A stretch of DNA of 64,000 nucleotides from Calycina herbarum. Taxonomy: Eukaryota > Ascomycota > Leotiomycetes > Helotiales > Pezizellaceae. Below are positions 34,049-46,084 of this stretch, piece after piece (the first letter of the stretch is position 1; every line of letters starts with the position of its first letter). The translations under genes and the position numbers were made by a program. Location of the stretch: assembly GCA_001414485.1 (NCBI GenBank), contig LLEY01000062.1, positions 62,001 to 126,000 on the forward strand, written 5' to 3'. Under the pieces are notes generated by a model, which saw nothing but the letters and a program-made list of their open reading frames with translations, had not been told where the DNA came from and made no database searches.

Positions 34049-36146
34049 ATGAACATCGCAATGAACAGTACCAGGAATAAAGCTCAACGACCTTGTGATA
34101 ATTGTCGAAGACGAAAAATACGCTGCTTATATGCGTCAGAAGAGGCTATCAACTGTGTATTGTGCTTATCGCGCTCTACTGAATGCTCTTTCTTAGAGGA
34201 TGCACCTCGAAAGAAAAGACCGCATACTACAAACAACACCAGTCAGGATGAGAGCGTGGCTAACCAGAGGTATATCCAAACTCAGTGCTCTTACACTTCA
34301 TACCTATAAATTAACAAGTTCAAGGCGCAAGATTTCACATGGTATGAGCACAGTAAACACCTAGTATCAAAACTGAAGAATCATACAAGATACGAAACCT
34401 GTCCTACGGGATTATTCCGACCTCGAAGGAAAATCACTACTGAAAGAAACCCTCGGTCATCAGAACCGGCAATCCAAGTCAGTTCTAGGAACCACATCAG
34501 ATTTTGACGAAGCCATAGTCCAAAGTCTGCCATTCACACCACAAGGAAAATGTCTGGTCACCTTGCAAGACGATCTGATACTCCGGAGACCAAGTCACCA
34601 TGTCCATGTCTTGATGCGGCCCGATAATCAAGAGGAAATTGACCAAGAATTGGAAAACCTAGACGCTATCGAAAAAATGGTTGCCCCCTACGGACAAGAA
34701 CTGATCAATCTTTATTTCCGGATTGTACATCCTAACTTTCCCATTGTCCATAAGAAAGTCTTTCTCGAGAAAATCGGCCGATCCTATCGCGAATCAACTC
34801 CTTCTGGGCTTGGTGCAGTGTATGTCGTGGCCTTGAATTGGTGGTCCTATAGTCCAACCCTTTCCAGCAAGCCTAAGCCGAATGCCAAAGAGCTGGAAAG
34901 AATGGTTACCCGAATGTTGTTTGATGTAAATCAAAGACCAAAAATATCGGACTTACAAGGTGGTTTGGTGTTATTGCAGGCACCGGGTGCCAATTCCTGG
35001 ACAATGACTGGCCATTTGTTGGCTATGGCTCAGAATCTAGGCTTGCACCTTGACTGTACAGATTGGCAAATCCCTGATTGGGAGCGAGGTGTTCGGAAGC
35101 GTGTAGCGTGGGCTTTATTCTTACAAGATAAGGTGTTTTTTGTCCTCGTGAAGTTCATTTCGAGAAGTTTAAATTAACCATTCTCTTTTTAGTGGGGTGC
35201 ATTGGTGTATGGACGGCCTTCAAACATCAGAATGGATAGCTGGGATGTCAAGCCACTAGAAACATATGATTTCCCCGAGACCTCCAAGGACGACGATGAC
35301 GAAGAGGGAAGTGCTGAGATTGAAAAAGGAAGACAAACATTCATTCACATGGTCTCACTCACCCAAATCATCGCTGAGATATTGGATCAGTTTTTTACGC
35401 TCAACGCAGTCCGGAGAAATGAAGACTTGCCAGATGTGCTCGAACGTGCCAAGCCAATGCAGATACGCCTTGAGGAATGGTTTTCCTCTCTCCCAAAGAT
35501 GTTATCGGTTGATGAAATAAAGCCTCGCAAATTATCTTCAGTCGGATATCTCCACCTAGCATATCATACAGCAGAAATCACACTTCACCGCGCCATTCTT
35601 CGCTCCCACGTCTTTCCCAATCAAAACTCAGACTTGATCCTCACCACCCGTCGCGCAGCAGGCACACGGTTTATAACAGCGCTTGACTTTGTACAACGTC
35701 TTCGCCAAGAACACCTACAAAGTTTCTGGCATTTCTCATCAAGTATCAGTCTTGCAATCATCGGTATCTTTGCCGCCGTCCTTGCCGTCACTGGTATCGA
35801 TTCGGATGAACGAGAGTCATATATTTCGATGTTAGCTGAGTATCGCTGGATTCTACGAGTGAGTAATTCCGGTACCTCGGTTATGAATTATGCGGTTGGT
35901 GTGTTGGACAAGACCAGCCAGCTGCTGGAACAACAGATGAAGGATGAAGAAACGAGAAAACAGTTGGAGACACAGGAAAGTGCAGAAGAGGAAGTCTTTT
36001 CGTCATCTAATGACCCAGTAAGTGTGTTGGAGGATTTCGAATTTACTGAGACTGATGCACAGCAACTGGGGTACAGTCAAAATTTGAGCGGTTTGCCTAT
36101 GTATGATATAGATGGCCTTTTCATGTTTCATAGTATAGGACTATAG
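34049..36146 (+). CDS. Zn2Cys6 transcription factor with fungal-specific domain
   Basis: Exons 34049-34269, 34379-35132 and 35193-36146 give 642 residues. The binuclear cluster is C-X2-C-X6-C-X9-C-X2-C-X6-C at residues 16-46. The middle is the fungal transcription-factor domain (PF04082), with LINLYFRIVHPNFPIVHK, GLHLDCTDWQIPDWERG and, across intron 2, WALFLQDKWGALVYGRPSNI. From memory this last block resembles the Dal81/TamA-like group, but that assignment is tentative. Intron 2 is well defined. Intron 1 (109 bp) is less so: acceptor AG at 34377-34378 is the one that keeps the frame DTKPVLRDYSDLEGKSLL open. A likely regulator of the neighbouring permease and racemase. Confidence 0.85.
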
Positions 36147-36735
36147 CTTTGTAATTTAGATATTTGTTGTCAAAATGTCGACTTGATAGAAAACAGGAAC
36201 GGTACGTATGGAGAGTTATCTTGATACTTTCATCAATCTATCATCTACCATTTAGAAATTAAACTTACGCTTAGTAGCTCTAGTAGTAATTTCTGGATTC
36301 GAACAAGTCGTGGGATATAAATTTGAACATAAAAATCTCTTCTAGACCGGTTATAGGTAGCATTCTCTATGCTTTTAATCTAACATTTAACATAAGAGAT
36401 ATGATTCTTAACTAGTATAGTAGAGGATTTCATATATCAAACAATGCAAAGGGGCGAAACACCTCGTGTGAGTAGAGAAAGAGATAAGCATAGACGTCTA
36501 GATACTTAGCCATATTTCGAGTTCTTCTCTAGATGTCCGTAAATCTAGAGCCTACAGGGGAAATATAGCTGTATAAGGTAATATGAGACTATATCGATAA
36601 GGAGCTGTGAACAACCACCAGAGAGACTCGCCTAAAACTACTCTATTTACATACTGGCGAGATCTCAATATCAGGCAGGACATATTACCAGAAGCCATGT
36701 TCAGGCGAGATATTCTCCGAATACTATTCCCGAGT
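36147..36735. other. Convergent intergenic region
   Basis: AT-rich and CTAGA-rich; no gene. It holds the 3' ends of the Zn2Cys6 gene (+) and the Gly-rich protein gene (-). Confidence 0.4.
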
Positions 36736-39661
36736 CTAGTCTATTCCGCCAGTTGCGTCGTGCCCCCCGCCACCGCCACCGCCACCACCGCCGCTTGAAT
36801 TTCCACTTCCCCTTCCCCTTCCTCTTCCTTCTCCTCCTCCACCTCTTCCTCTACTTCCGTTATTGTTATCACCGCCATTACGATTCCCACTATCTCCACA
36901 TCCACCACGATCATTTCCCCTCCCTCTGCCTCTCCCTCCACCTCTTTCCCTATCAGAATTGAAGCCATCGCGATTCCCACGGTTATTCCCTGATCTTTCA
37001 CTTTGTCCCTTGTCTCTTTTATTCGCTCCTCCTCGCCCTGCATCGTTCTTATTTGAGTCACTATTTCTATCATCTCTGTTCTTATTTCCATCCCCTTTAG
37101 TTCTTCCCCCGCGCATGTCTTTTGAGTTTCCTCTATTACTATTTGCTCGGTTGTCTTCTCGATTCCCTCGACTAACTTGTTTTCTGCTGGAATTGCTGGA
37201 TTCTCCGCTGTTCTTATTTTTATCTCCTGGGTTGTAGTCTGCTCGGAAATTCTTTCCTAGATATCCACCACGATTGTTTCCTCTATCCGATTCCCCTCCT
37301 TGATGACTACCTCGATTTGAATTTCCGCCTTGGAATCCAGAATTACTCTGGTTCCCACCTCGATTCGAACTCCTGCCTTGAAATCCGGTATTATCCTGGA
37401 ATCCACTTCTCTGCCCCTGATTCTGATTCCAATTCTGCCCATCATCTCCTTGTCCAGCATTCACTTCTTCCAACTCATCCTCCGGTCCATCCTCAACCCC
37501 ACCCCCACTGTCCGCAAAAGCCCTGAGTATAACCTTCGCCTTAACAACACAACTGAAATCCCCATTACTTTCATACCCCATCAAGGCACTTGTAATACCC
37601 ACCAACACCTCCAGATGTCCAGCTGAACTCCTCACATGATCTTCATAGGAATTGACTGCCTCCATTGCCTCGGGATCAAATGCCATTCCTCGTTCCGGCA
37701 TCACAAATCTAAGCTCCGTGCGTGAAGTTTGGAGGCTTATATACAAAAGGATGGCGTAAGTCATTATTTCTCGTAAGAAGGCGACGAGAAGGTCTTCATT
37801 TACGGGGGTCGTGACTCCTAGAAGCATTTTGGCGAATCGGGGAGAGATTTCGGTTATTACTGCGTCGTCGATAGTTTCGCGCAAACGAGGGCGTTGCGAG
37901 AGGAGGCCGGATGCTTGGTTTGGGTTTGTGGAGGCGTAACGAAAGTCGGTCATAGGGTCTAGTTGGAGGATATGGACTGCTAGATGGCGTGCTGTATCTG
38001 ATTTCCATCTGAAATGGGAAGGAGGATTGGCTTGAAAATTGTCAGCTTCAGCAACCAGTTGAACATCCCAAAGGAGAAGCAAAAATGAAACAATACGCAC
38101 CAGGATTAACCTTCCCAATAATCAACCGATCCAAATCCACCAAGAACTCCTCAGCCCCCACCCCATCCCCCAAGTGTAAGTCCAAACCTGGTAAAAACCG
38201 CCTTCCCAAATACCCCACCACAATCCTCCACAGTCTCCTCGCAGCCATAAAGGGAAACCGATGAAGTCCATATTGCACCGCATAAGCCACACTCTGATTG
38301 TTTTGAATTTGCTCCGCATGTCGATTCCAATCAGGAAACAACAAAAAATTACTGCAAACCTCCAACATACGCTGGTAAACCCCTGTCATCAAATTCTCCA
38401 TGTCTTGTTGTTCTAGAAATGTGTCGGGACCTTGTAGCCTGTAGTTTTGCGCTTGGGCATCCTGGAATCTACGTTGGAGGTCGGCGTAGCGGTTTTCGCA
38501 GTCTTCGTCTCTTTGGCTCACGACAAGGGGTGATGAGAAATGTGGATGCTTCTTTCCGTGGATGAGGTATTCTTCAATTTGTTTTCGCAAGCGGTCGATG
38601 TGATTATTGAGCTCTTGTTCTTTGTCTGGTTGAGGGGGGCTTGCGGTGGATAATTGGATGATTTGCCATCGGAGATGGGTGATTGCGAGACCAATGCACG
38701 CTAGGTTTGTTTCTATATCTTGGGGCTCGAGAAATAAGGGGTCTGGACCATAGCCGCTTATGAAGAATTCGATACGTTGCCGTGCTCTTCGAATAAAAGA
38801 AGAAGTAGCTGTTAGTGTTCTTGGGTCAGGATTCTTTGGCGATATAGGACTTTGTGGATTGGATTTATCAGATTGGGAGGTTTGTTGATTTTGTTGACCT
38901 TGAGACGGGGTTTCATTTCCAGCGCCCCTCGCATGAGCAAGTTCTCTCCAAACTCGGATTCGGTCTCCAAAGATTTGGTATTTCCCATCTCCTATCCGCC
39001 TATTGCTTCCACCTTGTCCATGGTGGCGGACAGTGTTTCCAATACGACTCCCACTCCCTTCTCTAGCACCGCTATTCTTGACACCACTCCCTATGCCATC
39101 TCCTTCACTTCTACCCCTATCAACCCCCGCCCCCTCCCTCTCATTCTTTTCCCTCGCCCTCCTATCATTCTCCTCATTCATCTTCCTCATCCTCTTCGCC
39201 CAAGGCGTGTCTCCAAATATAACATACCTCTTACTCCCATCCTTATTGAAAAACGCCGGCGCCCCCTTACCCCCCTTGGTCCTAAGATGTTCCAACATCT
39301 CTCTTTCCTGTCTCTCCCTCTCCAACCTATCTTCCTGCTCATATTTTTCTCTCAACTCGTTCGCATAAGGTGTATTGCCTATAGGTATTTCCCCTTTTTC
39401 GGTTGGAGAGATGGGAATTTGAGGGGGCGGATGAGGAATTGGGGGCGGAGGGTCATGTTCGATTTCTTCCATCTCTTCCGGCTCGTCTTCCAATATTAGG
39501 GGACGGTAGTTTGTTTGATGTTGTGGGACGTTGGTTGTTGGATTGCCTTCCGTATTTGTATGCGAGGTATTATCGCCGAAATCATCAGGAAGTTCCACAA
39601 CCCTCCCATACCCATGAAAGGGGTCATTATCTCCCTCCCAACCACCAATGCCACCATCCAT
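36736..39661 (-). CDS. Large low-complexity protein with Gly/Asn/Arg-rich tail
   Basis: Exons 39661-38101 and 38030-36736, joined by a 70-bp intron (GTGCGT donor, GCTGAC branch, TTCAAG acceptor), give 951 residues. The N-terminal half is charged, with two related motifs, KRYVIFGDTPWAKRM and GKYQIFGDRIRVWREL. A helical globular middle follows (about residues 290-690). The last ~250 residues are rich in Gly, Asn, Arg, Ser and Asp with RGG-like and NRG repeats, ending in a poly-Gly run. I recognise no domain family. RGG-type tails often bind RNA or drive condensates, which is only a suggestion. The first ATG in frame is 39661; a GTG lies six codons upstream. Confidence 0.75.
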
Positions 39662-41001
39662 CTTCCCTTTCGCGCCCACCTAATTTCCAACCTCCGAAGG
39701 GAGTTCGCACTACGTAGTTTCCTCGAGATGCTAGCCCCTAAACCACTTGTATCGTAGGAGCTCCAGTGAGCGTTGGGTGGGATAGTTCAAGATCTAAACG
39801 TCCATGAAGGCCGCCACATACTAACTCAGTCCTTGTAAGAATGATCGCACAAGCTCCAGAGCAAAAATCGCAATCCCAGAATACGATTGAAAAAACTAGC
39901 TCTTCGCATTTCTCTTTGTCCCCATCCCTCACTTCCCGATACTCCAAAACCTCCGAACCAAAAGCCCCCTTTCCGCAAGCGGTAACCGCCTCGCTTAACA
40001 ACACAATCCATTCTTCAGAACAAAGACATCTCGAAGTGCGTCAGAACAACAATGCAATGTATATCAAACGACACACAGATGGCCACTTGGCCATGCCCGA
40101 CACCCCCATCCAAATCCCACTTGCCTTAACATATTTTTCTCACTTCAAGTTCCATCACAAAACGATCGACCGTAGTTCACCTCGACACGAACTCACCAAA
40201 TACAGAAAGAGAAAGACAAAGAGGGCCACGAGAAAAAAGGGGTATCAAATTCTGAAAATTATCGAATCCTATCATACGTATCCGTACGAGAGAGCTGTGC
40301 TGTGTATCAATCTACCTTTATCATACACAGAAAAAACACCACCACCACAACAAAAGGTGATCATGTCTCCTTCCTTTCCTTCCCCGTACTCTCCCCCTTA
40401 CATCCACAAGAATTGCTCCCTTTTTCTTCGCCATCCATGCCAGCACGTCCTTCTATGTACAAACTTCCCCTTTCCTCAAATCCAGACGCAGGCACGCACA
40501 ACACGATCAAATTCCCGATGCAATCCGATGATTCGCAGTAGGCGGGTGGGTAGAAGTTGAACAGAAAAACAACGCTAGAAAAACAACGCTAGAAACAACC
40601 CCCACAAATCGGGTGTGGTGGGGCAGAGGTAGAAGTAAAAAAGCCCATGCATCCCATCCCTCGAAAAACAAACCCCTCAATTTCTACGCCATAAAAAAAA
40701 AAGAAGCCCGCCTCCCAAACAGGTATGCCGTAAGACAAGTAAGTGTAGGTCGGAAAAAAGTTGGGAGAAAGAGTGTCCTAAAAGACACCAGCGATTTAAA
40801 CCCTAAAGAAGAAAAGAAGAATCCCACACACAGATATAAAAAAAGACAGTTTCTCTCAATGTCGCCCAATTTTCCTCTCTCAAGCGAGTCCCATTTCCCG
40901 TGTCGATCAGTATCTATGAAAAAAAGTGTTCCCGCCCTCCGAGGTGAGGAGGAAGAAACGAGACAGGCCAAGTAGCCAAAATAAGAAGGGAAAGAGGTCA
41001 T
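39662..41001. other. Intergenic between Gly-rich gene and KAR9
   Basis: Carries the promoter of the Gly-rich gene and the 3' UTR of KAR9. The open frame at 39841-40560 (+) has no domain and is low-complexity; it is not called. A short duplication containing AACAACGCTAGAAA lies near 40567-40596. Confidence 0.4.
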
Positions 41002-41037
41002 TAAAAAGGTCACTTCGTCAACAGAGTGACCTTTTTA
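41002..41037 (-). terminator. Perfect 13-bp hairpin over the KAR9 stop codon
   Basis: On the minus strand, TAAAAAGGTCACT (41037-41025) pairs perfectly with AGTGACCTTTTTA (41014-41002) around a 10-nt loop. The first three bases of the 5' arm are the KAR9 stop codon TAA. In mRNA this would be a stable stem starting at the stop codon. Whether it terminates transcription, stabilises RNA or affects readthrough cannot be told. Confidence 0.7.
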
Positions 41038-44000
41038 TCCCCGCCAAGGCTTTTGTGGTTTTCCCTTGTTTTCGCTGCTCGCTCCGCTATTTCCTCGTTT
41101 CATCGCGCTAGCGGCACCGGCAACAGCTTGTGGGCTCTCTCGTCCGGTTACGCCTGAGCCTGATCGTCCTCTAGGTTGAGGTAACAGACTCACGCGTCTA
41201 TTTGTAGCCAATGAGCTAGCGGGGCGAACTTGTTTAGCAAGAGGGCTAGGATCGCTAGATTGTGGCTGCATTGAAGCTCGACGGTTGGCCATGTTGGTTT
41301 TATTGGAAAGTGCTGACATTGAAGATTGCGTAGTGAGGATTCGAGGACGATTGGATGGCGAGGCCTTGGAAAGGGTTTGTTGGGAGTATGGACCTGGACT
41401 GGATTTTATTTGGTTTATTGGTGACGACTTGGAAAGAGTTTGTTGAGAGTAAGGTCCAGGGCTAGCGAGACGATCTCGGGAGGCGAGGCGTGAATGAGAA
41501 GTACGTGATGGTGTATTATCTGGAGCATGGGATGCGGTATTATTTCGGCTAAGGCTTAGAGGGGATCGGAGGGGTATCTTGGATTCTGACATGGATGAAC
41601 GAGTGACCTGAAGATTGGGTGGTGTGCGAGCATGAGGACTGGGCGTGGTAAGGCTGAGTGGCTTAAAGTTATGGCCAATGATGGTATCCTTGGTATTAAC
41701 ACTTCCATTCCATCGTGGTCTTCCATCCAAAGCAGGACTGCCAGAAGATCTTGAGCCCAAAGTTGGAGTGGCAGAGCCTTGTCTAGACAATGCCCGTGCT
41801 GGCGAAGGCGATGCAGATGTGCCCCTTGATGGATGCGCTGATAGTCGAGTAAGACCCTTTCGTGTTGGCAATTGTCCTGCCGAATAGCTAGCGTTTCGCT
41901 TTCCCGATTGGGGGATGTTGGTCTGCTTTCCACGGAGTTTGCTATTCTTCAACGGTGTCGTAGGATCGAGACCTCCACTAAGTCCAGTCATGACAACCGA
42001 AGATGCAGGTGAGCTTCCGGGGGTACCATTGTGGCTAGCGAGAGTTGACCGATCGTTTGATACCATGCTGGATATCGAATCCCGTAGTTGTTGATTCCTC
42101 TTGTCTGCTTGAATCTCATCTAAGCTGATATCCAAATCATGCATGTGCTCCTTCAGAGTATCCCATTTGTTTTGCATTTCAGAATGCAGCCTCAAAATCT
42201 CCCCATTGACAGTCAAACGGTCCTTTACGCCCCTTTCAATAATTGACAGTACTCGCTCAATCGCAGGACCGTAATGCATCTTCTTTGCTTCGTAACTCTC
42301 AATCTTCTTTCCCATGGTGGCGGGGTTATTTAGGTGAACACCACCTTCAACGGCCTCTCCTAATTTCGAGACACTTCTTTCGACGGATTCGTACATCTTT
42401 TGTGCTTGCCGTCCAGCTCCCCGGAATACTAGAACCCAACGATCCTCTCCCAGCTCCTTTCGTAATGCTTCGGCGTCCTTTTCGAGATTTTTCCAACCAT
42501 TCTCCAGTGCAGTCCTTCTCGTCTCAAGTTCTTCACATGCCGTAGGAAATATGGTGTCTGCTCGATAGTGAAACGAAGATAGGCGCATGGGTAGAAAGTC
42601 CAGCGAAGCCCGCAATGGCTGCATCCTCGCAAACAACGCCAACAAACTCGAATCATCCTGTGCCATAACTGGGTTGGGTGAATTTGGGCTTAATGGAAAG
42701 GCCGGTCCTACGCTGAATCGATTGTTGGCTTGCAGTCTCGTTTTCGAAGGCGGTGTCTCCTCGACGATAGTTTCCAATTCATTTATGTCCAGTCCATCAT
42801 TATTTGACTCCTGCATTAATGACTTGTGCCTCTTCTCCTCCATCTCAAATACCAGGCGCTTGAGAACATCCATTTCGTTTCCAATATCTCCAAGCACGGT
42901 ATTCCATAATTCTTCCCATTCCATAGCAATTTCCACCGAGTTCTTCACACCCTTCAATGTCTTCTTTATCTTCTCCCATTCCTTTAGTATCGTCTCGACT
43001 TGTAATACCACTCGCTGAAGCTCGTCCGCGGAGACAGTTGCAATATCGGGTCGGTTTTGTAACGATTCGATGGCGGAAACATAAACGTTAATGAGTTGTT
43101 CAAATCGTGTAATGGCATTGTCCACCTCTGCAAGTCCCTCTCGGCCTCCTGCCGCAGCCCATTCTACGTCATCTTCTCCGTCCAGTCCAGATATGACCTC
43201 AGAGGCCTTCTGTATCCAACTTCGAATTTGCTCCGCGGCTCCCATTAATGCTTTCGATGCCGCCTTGGAATTCGGTATGGCGGTCACCTTGGTCGACAGC
43301 GACTCGGCATCCGGTAACTGTAAGGAAGTCAATTGTGCAAGTTGGTTGGCAAACGAGACTCGGGAAAGGGTGTAGATGGATCCTGTACGCTGCAGTCCAA
43401 AGGGGTTGAAGTATGAGCCATCTGCAAAGAAATCCGAAGGTGTGGTTCCACCAGGCGGGGTGTCTTTTGCAATAGGCGGAGGTGGAATGTCGAGGTCTGC
43501 AGGACTGTTCAATCGGTCAAAGTGTGCTTGCTTGGTGTCTGAAAGGGCCTTGGTGCCATTTCCATTGACATGTTCTGGTAATCGATATTTCTGCTGCGAC
43601 TCCATATCGACGCGCTCCACATACGTGGCCATCGTTCTATCGCCCGAACTTGCGACCGATGATGTCCGGCGGGTTCCCCCTTCGAAAACTCGTGAGTCGC
43701 CAGAAGTAAATGAACCGTTGAATGAACCGTTGTTACTTCCACCAGTGACCTGCGGTGTTAGGTGGCCACTGGTGCCGCTCCAGGCTCGCCCTCGTCGTTC
43801 AATTACGCCAGAGTTGACCGAGTTAGCGCGGTGAATGTAGTCGAGTTGTCGTAGCTGGTCCTCGGGGATCCGTCCGATGCGGTCGGAGGCGGGGGAGAGT
43901 GAAGGACTTTTCGATTTGCTATCTTTTCCAAATCCCAACGCTTTGAGACGTGCTGCGAGGCCAGGAGATGGTTTGCGCGCGGATCGAGACTTGCGTTGCT

Positions 44001-44244
44001 CGCCTTGGTCTACGAGTTCGAGGTGTGTGGGTGGCAGTGGTGGTAGTGGAGGCAGCGGTGTTGACAGTGAATAATTTAGGCTCTGCTGGCTGTGGTTATG
44101 GTTATGGTTCTGGTTCTGGTGTTGTTGGTGCTGCTGTACGCTCAAGCTTCCAGCATGCAGGTCGTTGTTGTCGAACCGGGGTCCTGGGTTGAGAAATGGC
44201 GCTGAGTCCGAACGCGATACTAGAGTATCGCCAAAGGCTGGCAT
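41035..44244 (-). CDS. KAR9: Kar9-family spindle-positioning protein
   Basis: Intronless, 1069 residues. The N-terminal ~300 residues are disordered, with a His/Gln/Asn-rich tract. The middle (about 305-720) is a helical domain with SFANQLAQLTSLQLPDAESLS, WEKIKKTLKGVKNSVEIAMEWEELW and LLALFARMQPLRASLDFLPMRL, characteristic of KAR9 (PF08580). The C-terminal ~350 residues are basic and Ser/Pro-rich, with SKIP near 'SESKIPLRS', a candidate SxIP motif for binding EB1/Bim1 at microtubule plus ends. The yeast protein links astral microtubules to myosin V for spindle orientation and nuclear migration. The tail has a local duplication of SPGPYSQQTLSK. Confidence 0.9.
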   Translation of the reverse strand: MPAFGDTLVSRSDSAPFLNPGPRFDNNDLHAGSLSVQQHQQHQNQNHNHNHSQQSLNYSLSTPLPPLPPLPPTHLELVDQGEQRKSRSARKPSPGLAARLKALGFGKDSKSKSPSLSPASDRIGRIPEDQLRQLDYIHRANSVNSGVIERRGRAWSGTSGHLTPQVTGGSNNGSFNGSFTSGDSRVFEGGTRRTSSVASSGDRTMATYVERVDMESQQKYRLPEHVNGNGTKALSDTKQAHFDRLNSPADLDIPPPPIAKDTPPGGTTPSDFFADGSYFNPFGLQRTGSIYTLSRVSFANQLAQLTSLQLPDAESLSTKVTAIPNSKAASKALMGAAEQIRSWIQKASEVISGLDGEDDVEWAAAGGREGLAEVDNAITRFEQLINVYVSAIESLQNRPDIATVSADELQRVVLQVETILKEWEKIKKTLKGVKNSVEIAMEWEELWNTVLGDIGNEMDVLKRLVFEMEEKRHKSLMQESNNDGLDINELETIVEETPPSKTRLQANNRFSVGPAFPLSPNSPNPVMAQDDSSLLALFARMQPLRASLDFLPMRLSSFHYRADTIFPTACEELETRRTALENGWKNLEKDAEALRKELGEDRWVLVFRGAGRQAQKMYESVERSVSKLGEAVEGGVHLNNPATMGKKIESYEAKKMHYGPAIERVLSIIERGVKDRLTVNGEILRLHSEMQNKWDTLKEHMHDLDISLDEIQADKRNQQLRDSISSMVSNDRSTLASHNGTPGSSPASSVVMTGLSGGLDPTTPLKNSKLRGKQTNIPQSGKRNASYSAGQLPTRKGLTRLSAHPSRGTSASPSPARALSRQGSATPTLGSRSSGSPALDGRPRWNGSVNTKDTIIGHNFKPLSLTTPSPHARTPPNLQVTRSSMSESKIPLRSPLSLSRNNTASHAPDNTPSRTSHSRLASRDRLASPGPYSQQTLSKSSPINQIKSSPGPYSQQTLSKASPSNRPRILTTQSSMSALSNKTNMANRRASMQPQSSDPSPLAKQVRPASSLATNRRVSLLPQPRGRSGSGVTGRESPQAVAGAASAMKRGNSGASSENKGKPQKPWRG

Positions 44245-46084
44245 CTCCTCTCAATCCTCGTAGGGTTTGCTTCTTCCAGGCCAGAGATTTCGTCAGTTTT
44301 CCTCGAGGGCTGTTATTTTGGTTAATGAGTGTGCGAGGAGTCTACTGGATATCAGCGACGACAACCGTCTCAACTGGCAGTCCACCACTGGAAGACCCTC
44401 GCAAAATGAAATGTCCGGTCCCCTTGCACACCCAGTGACCACACTGGAAAGCGGCCTTCCAGGCTGCTTCCGAGAACCTTCAGGCTTGTGCTCTCACCCA
44501 AAATGATAAAATGAGGGCAGGAAGCAGGGGATTGACAACCTGGCAGGAAAAATCGACAGGCCTGTCTGCTGGTCCCAACCAATGGCCACGGCAAAAATGG
44601 AGAAACTGCTGGAGACGAACTGTTCCGGTGAGCTCTCCTCCAAACAACGCGAGCAGGTGCAGTTCGACGCGCGAGGCACCAGGAGCTCAGTGGTACGAAA
44701 AGTCCGGAGAACGATGAATGTTGCAGGGAAAGAGTGGATATGCACCGTCGACGTCAATCCGGCAAAGATCTCTACGGCTTCGATTGTTTGGCCAGCGATC
44801 GGAGGAAGCGTTTGAAGTAGATTCCAGGCAGCGAAGGAGTGTAGATGCAGTGGGTTGGAGCTACAGGATACAGGAGCAGCAGCACCGAGAATGAGATGAA
44901 AATTGAAGAGGGCGAAGCAGGACCAGTCAAGTCGCACATACGTGCACGAACAACACGAAGGAAGTGGGAATTCAGCTGGTCAAGAGGACATAAAGAGAGA
45001 CAAAAAGAGATGCGTGGTGCGATGCCAACTTAGCTCCTCCTTCAAACCATCCGCGACGAACTATGGGGGTTCCATATCCACCTTGCTTCTATATGTTTCA
45101 TGCGCCAGAAAAAGCCCAGGACGAGGCCCAGGATCAAAGTGCCATCTTCATTTACTCAGCGTTGCGTTACCACACGGTCAACCTTCCCTTCACGGCCATT
45201 TCAATATATACTCCCAATTGAGCCTCATTAAAAAAGGGAATTGCTTTTCACCGGGGACCTGGCTAGAGATCATCACAGGGATTCTGGAACGAAAAAGAGA
45301 CGAGACGAAGAAAATCACATGATCGAGATCTAAAGTGACATCTCAATCGAAAGGTTATCTCACAAATTCTAAAACATACATGTGGCGCTCTCTGATCAGC
45401 CCTGTGTCACTTCCCGAAAAAGGGAGAAACAAACGTTGTGGGGTGCTTATCTTGTCTCGGGGATAGTACCTGGCTTGTTCAAGGTCGTCGGCAATTGTGT
45501 CTCATCTATATCCTACTAGTCTACGAGATACATATGTTTATTTCTTTTGCTCGTCCGTTTACTCTTTTTTCGAAGAACGAGACATGTTTGCAGATCTGCT
45601 GTTTGGCCTTCGCTAAGTCCGCCGCTTTTCACGCAGACTACATGTAACGGAAACAAAGAGCAGGGGGAAAATCCAGACTTCAGATGGATTATTCCCGTGA
45701 CAGCAAAGTCTAAATTTTATTGGCTGGGCATCAAATATCCGAGTCATGTTTGTTGAGGTGGCAACTGAAAACAACAAGAGGAATTTGACGATGAAAATGT
45801 GCGATGAAAAGGTTGGTTGGGTCTTGAATGACAAAAAAGTTCGGGTTGGTTGATTGATATTTCGTTATTATATTTATCCTTTTGGGTTTTGTTAATGTCA
45901 GACTACCCCAGACAAATCCCCCTCATCTCCATCCCACGCCCCCCCCCCAAAAAAAGAACGAGAGGAAATCTAGCTGGCTGCAAAAATACCACCAAGTCTA
46001 TCTATCCCGAACGGAAGAAAAAGTGCCTTTAAATAGGCGACGTGAAGTTGTATTTTTTCGCGAGATATATCCCTCTATTATTCT
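44245..46084. other. Intergenic, KAR9 promoter and MIOX 3' side
   Basis: No gene supported. The region adjoining 44244 is the KAR9 leader and promoter. Frames at 44494-45322 show no domain. Confidence 0.4.

Noticed and set aside
39841..40560. 239-codon plus-strand frame
   Set aside because: Low-complexity, no domain, lies in the promoter region of the Gly-rich gene and KAR9 3' side.
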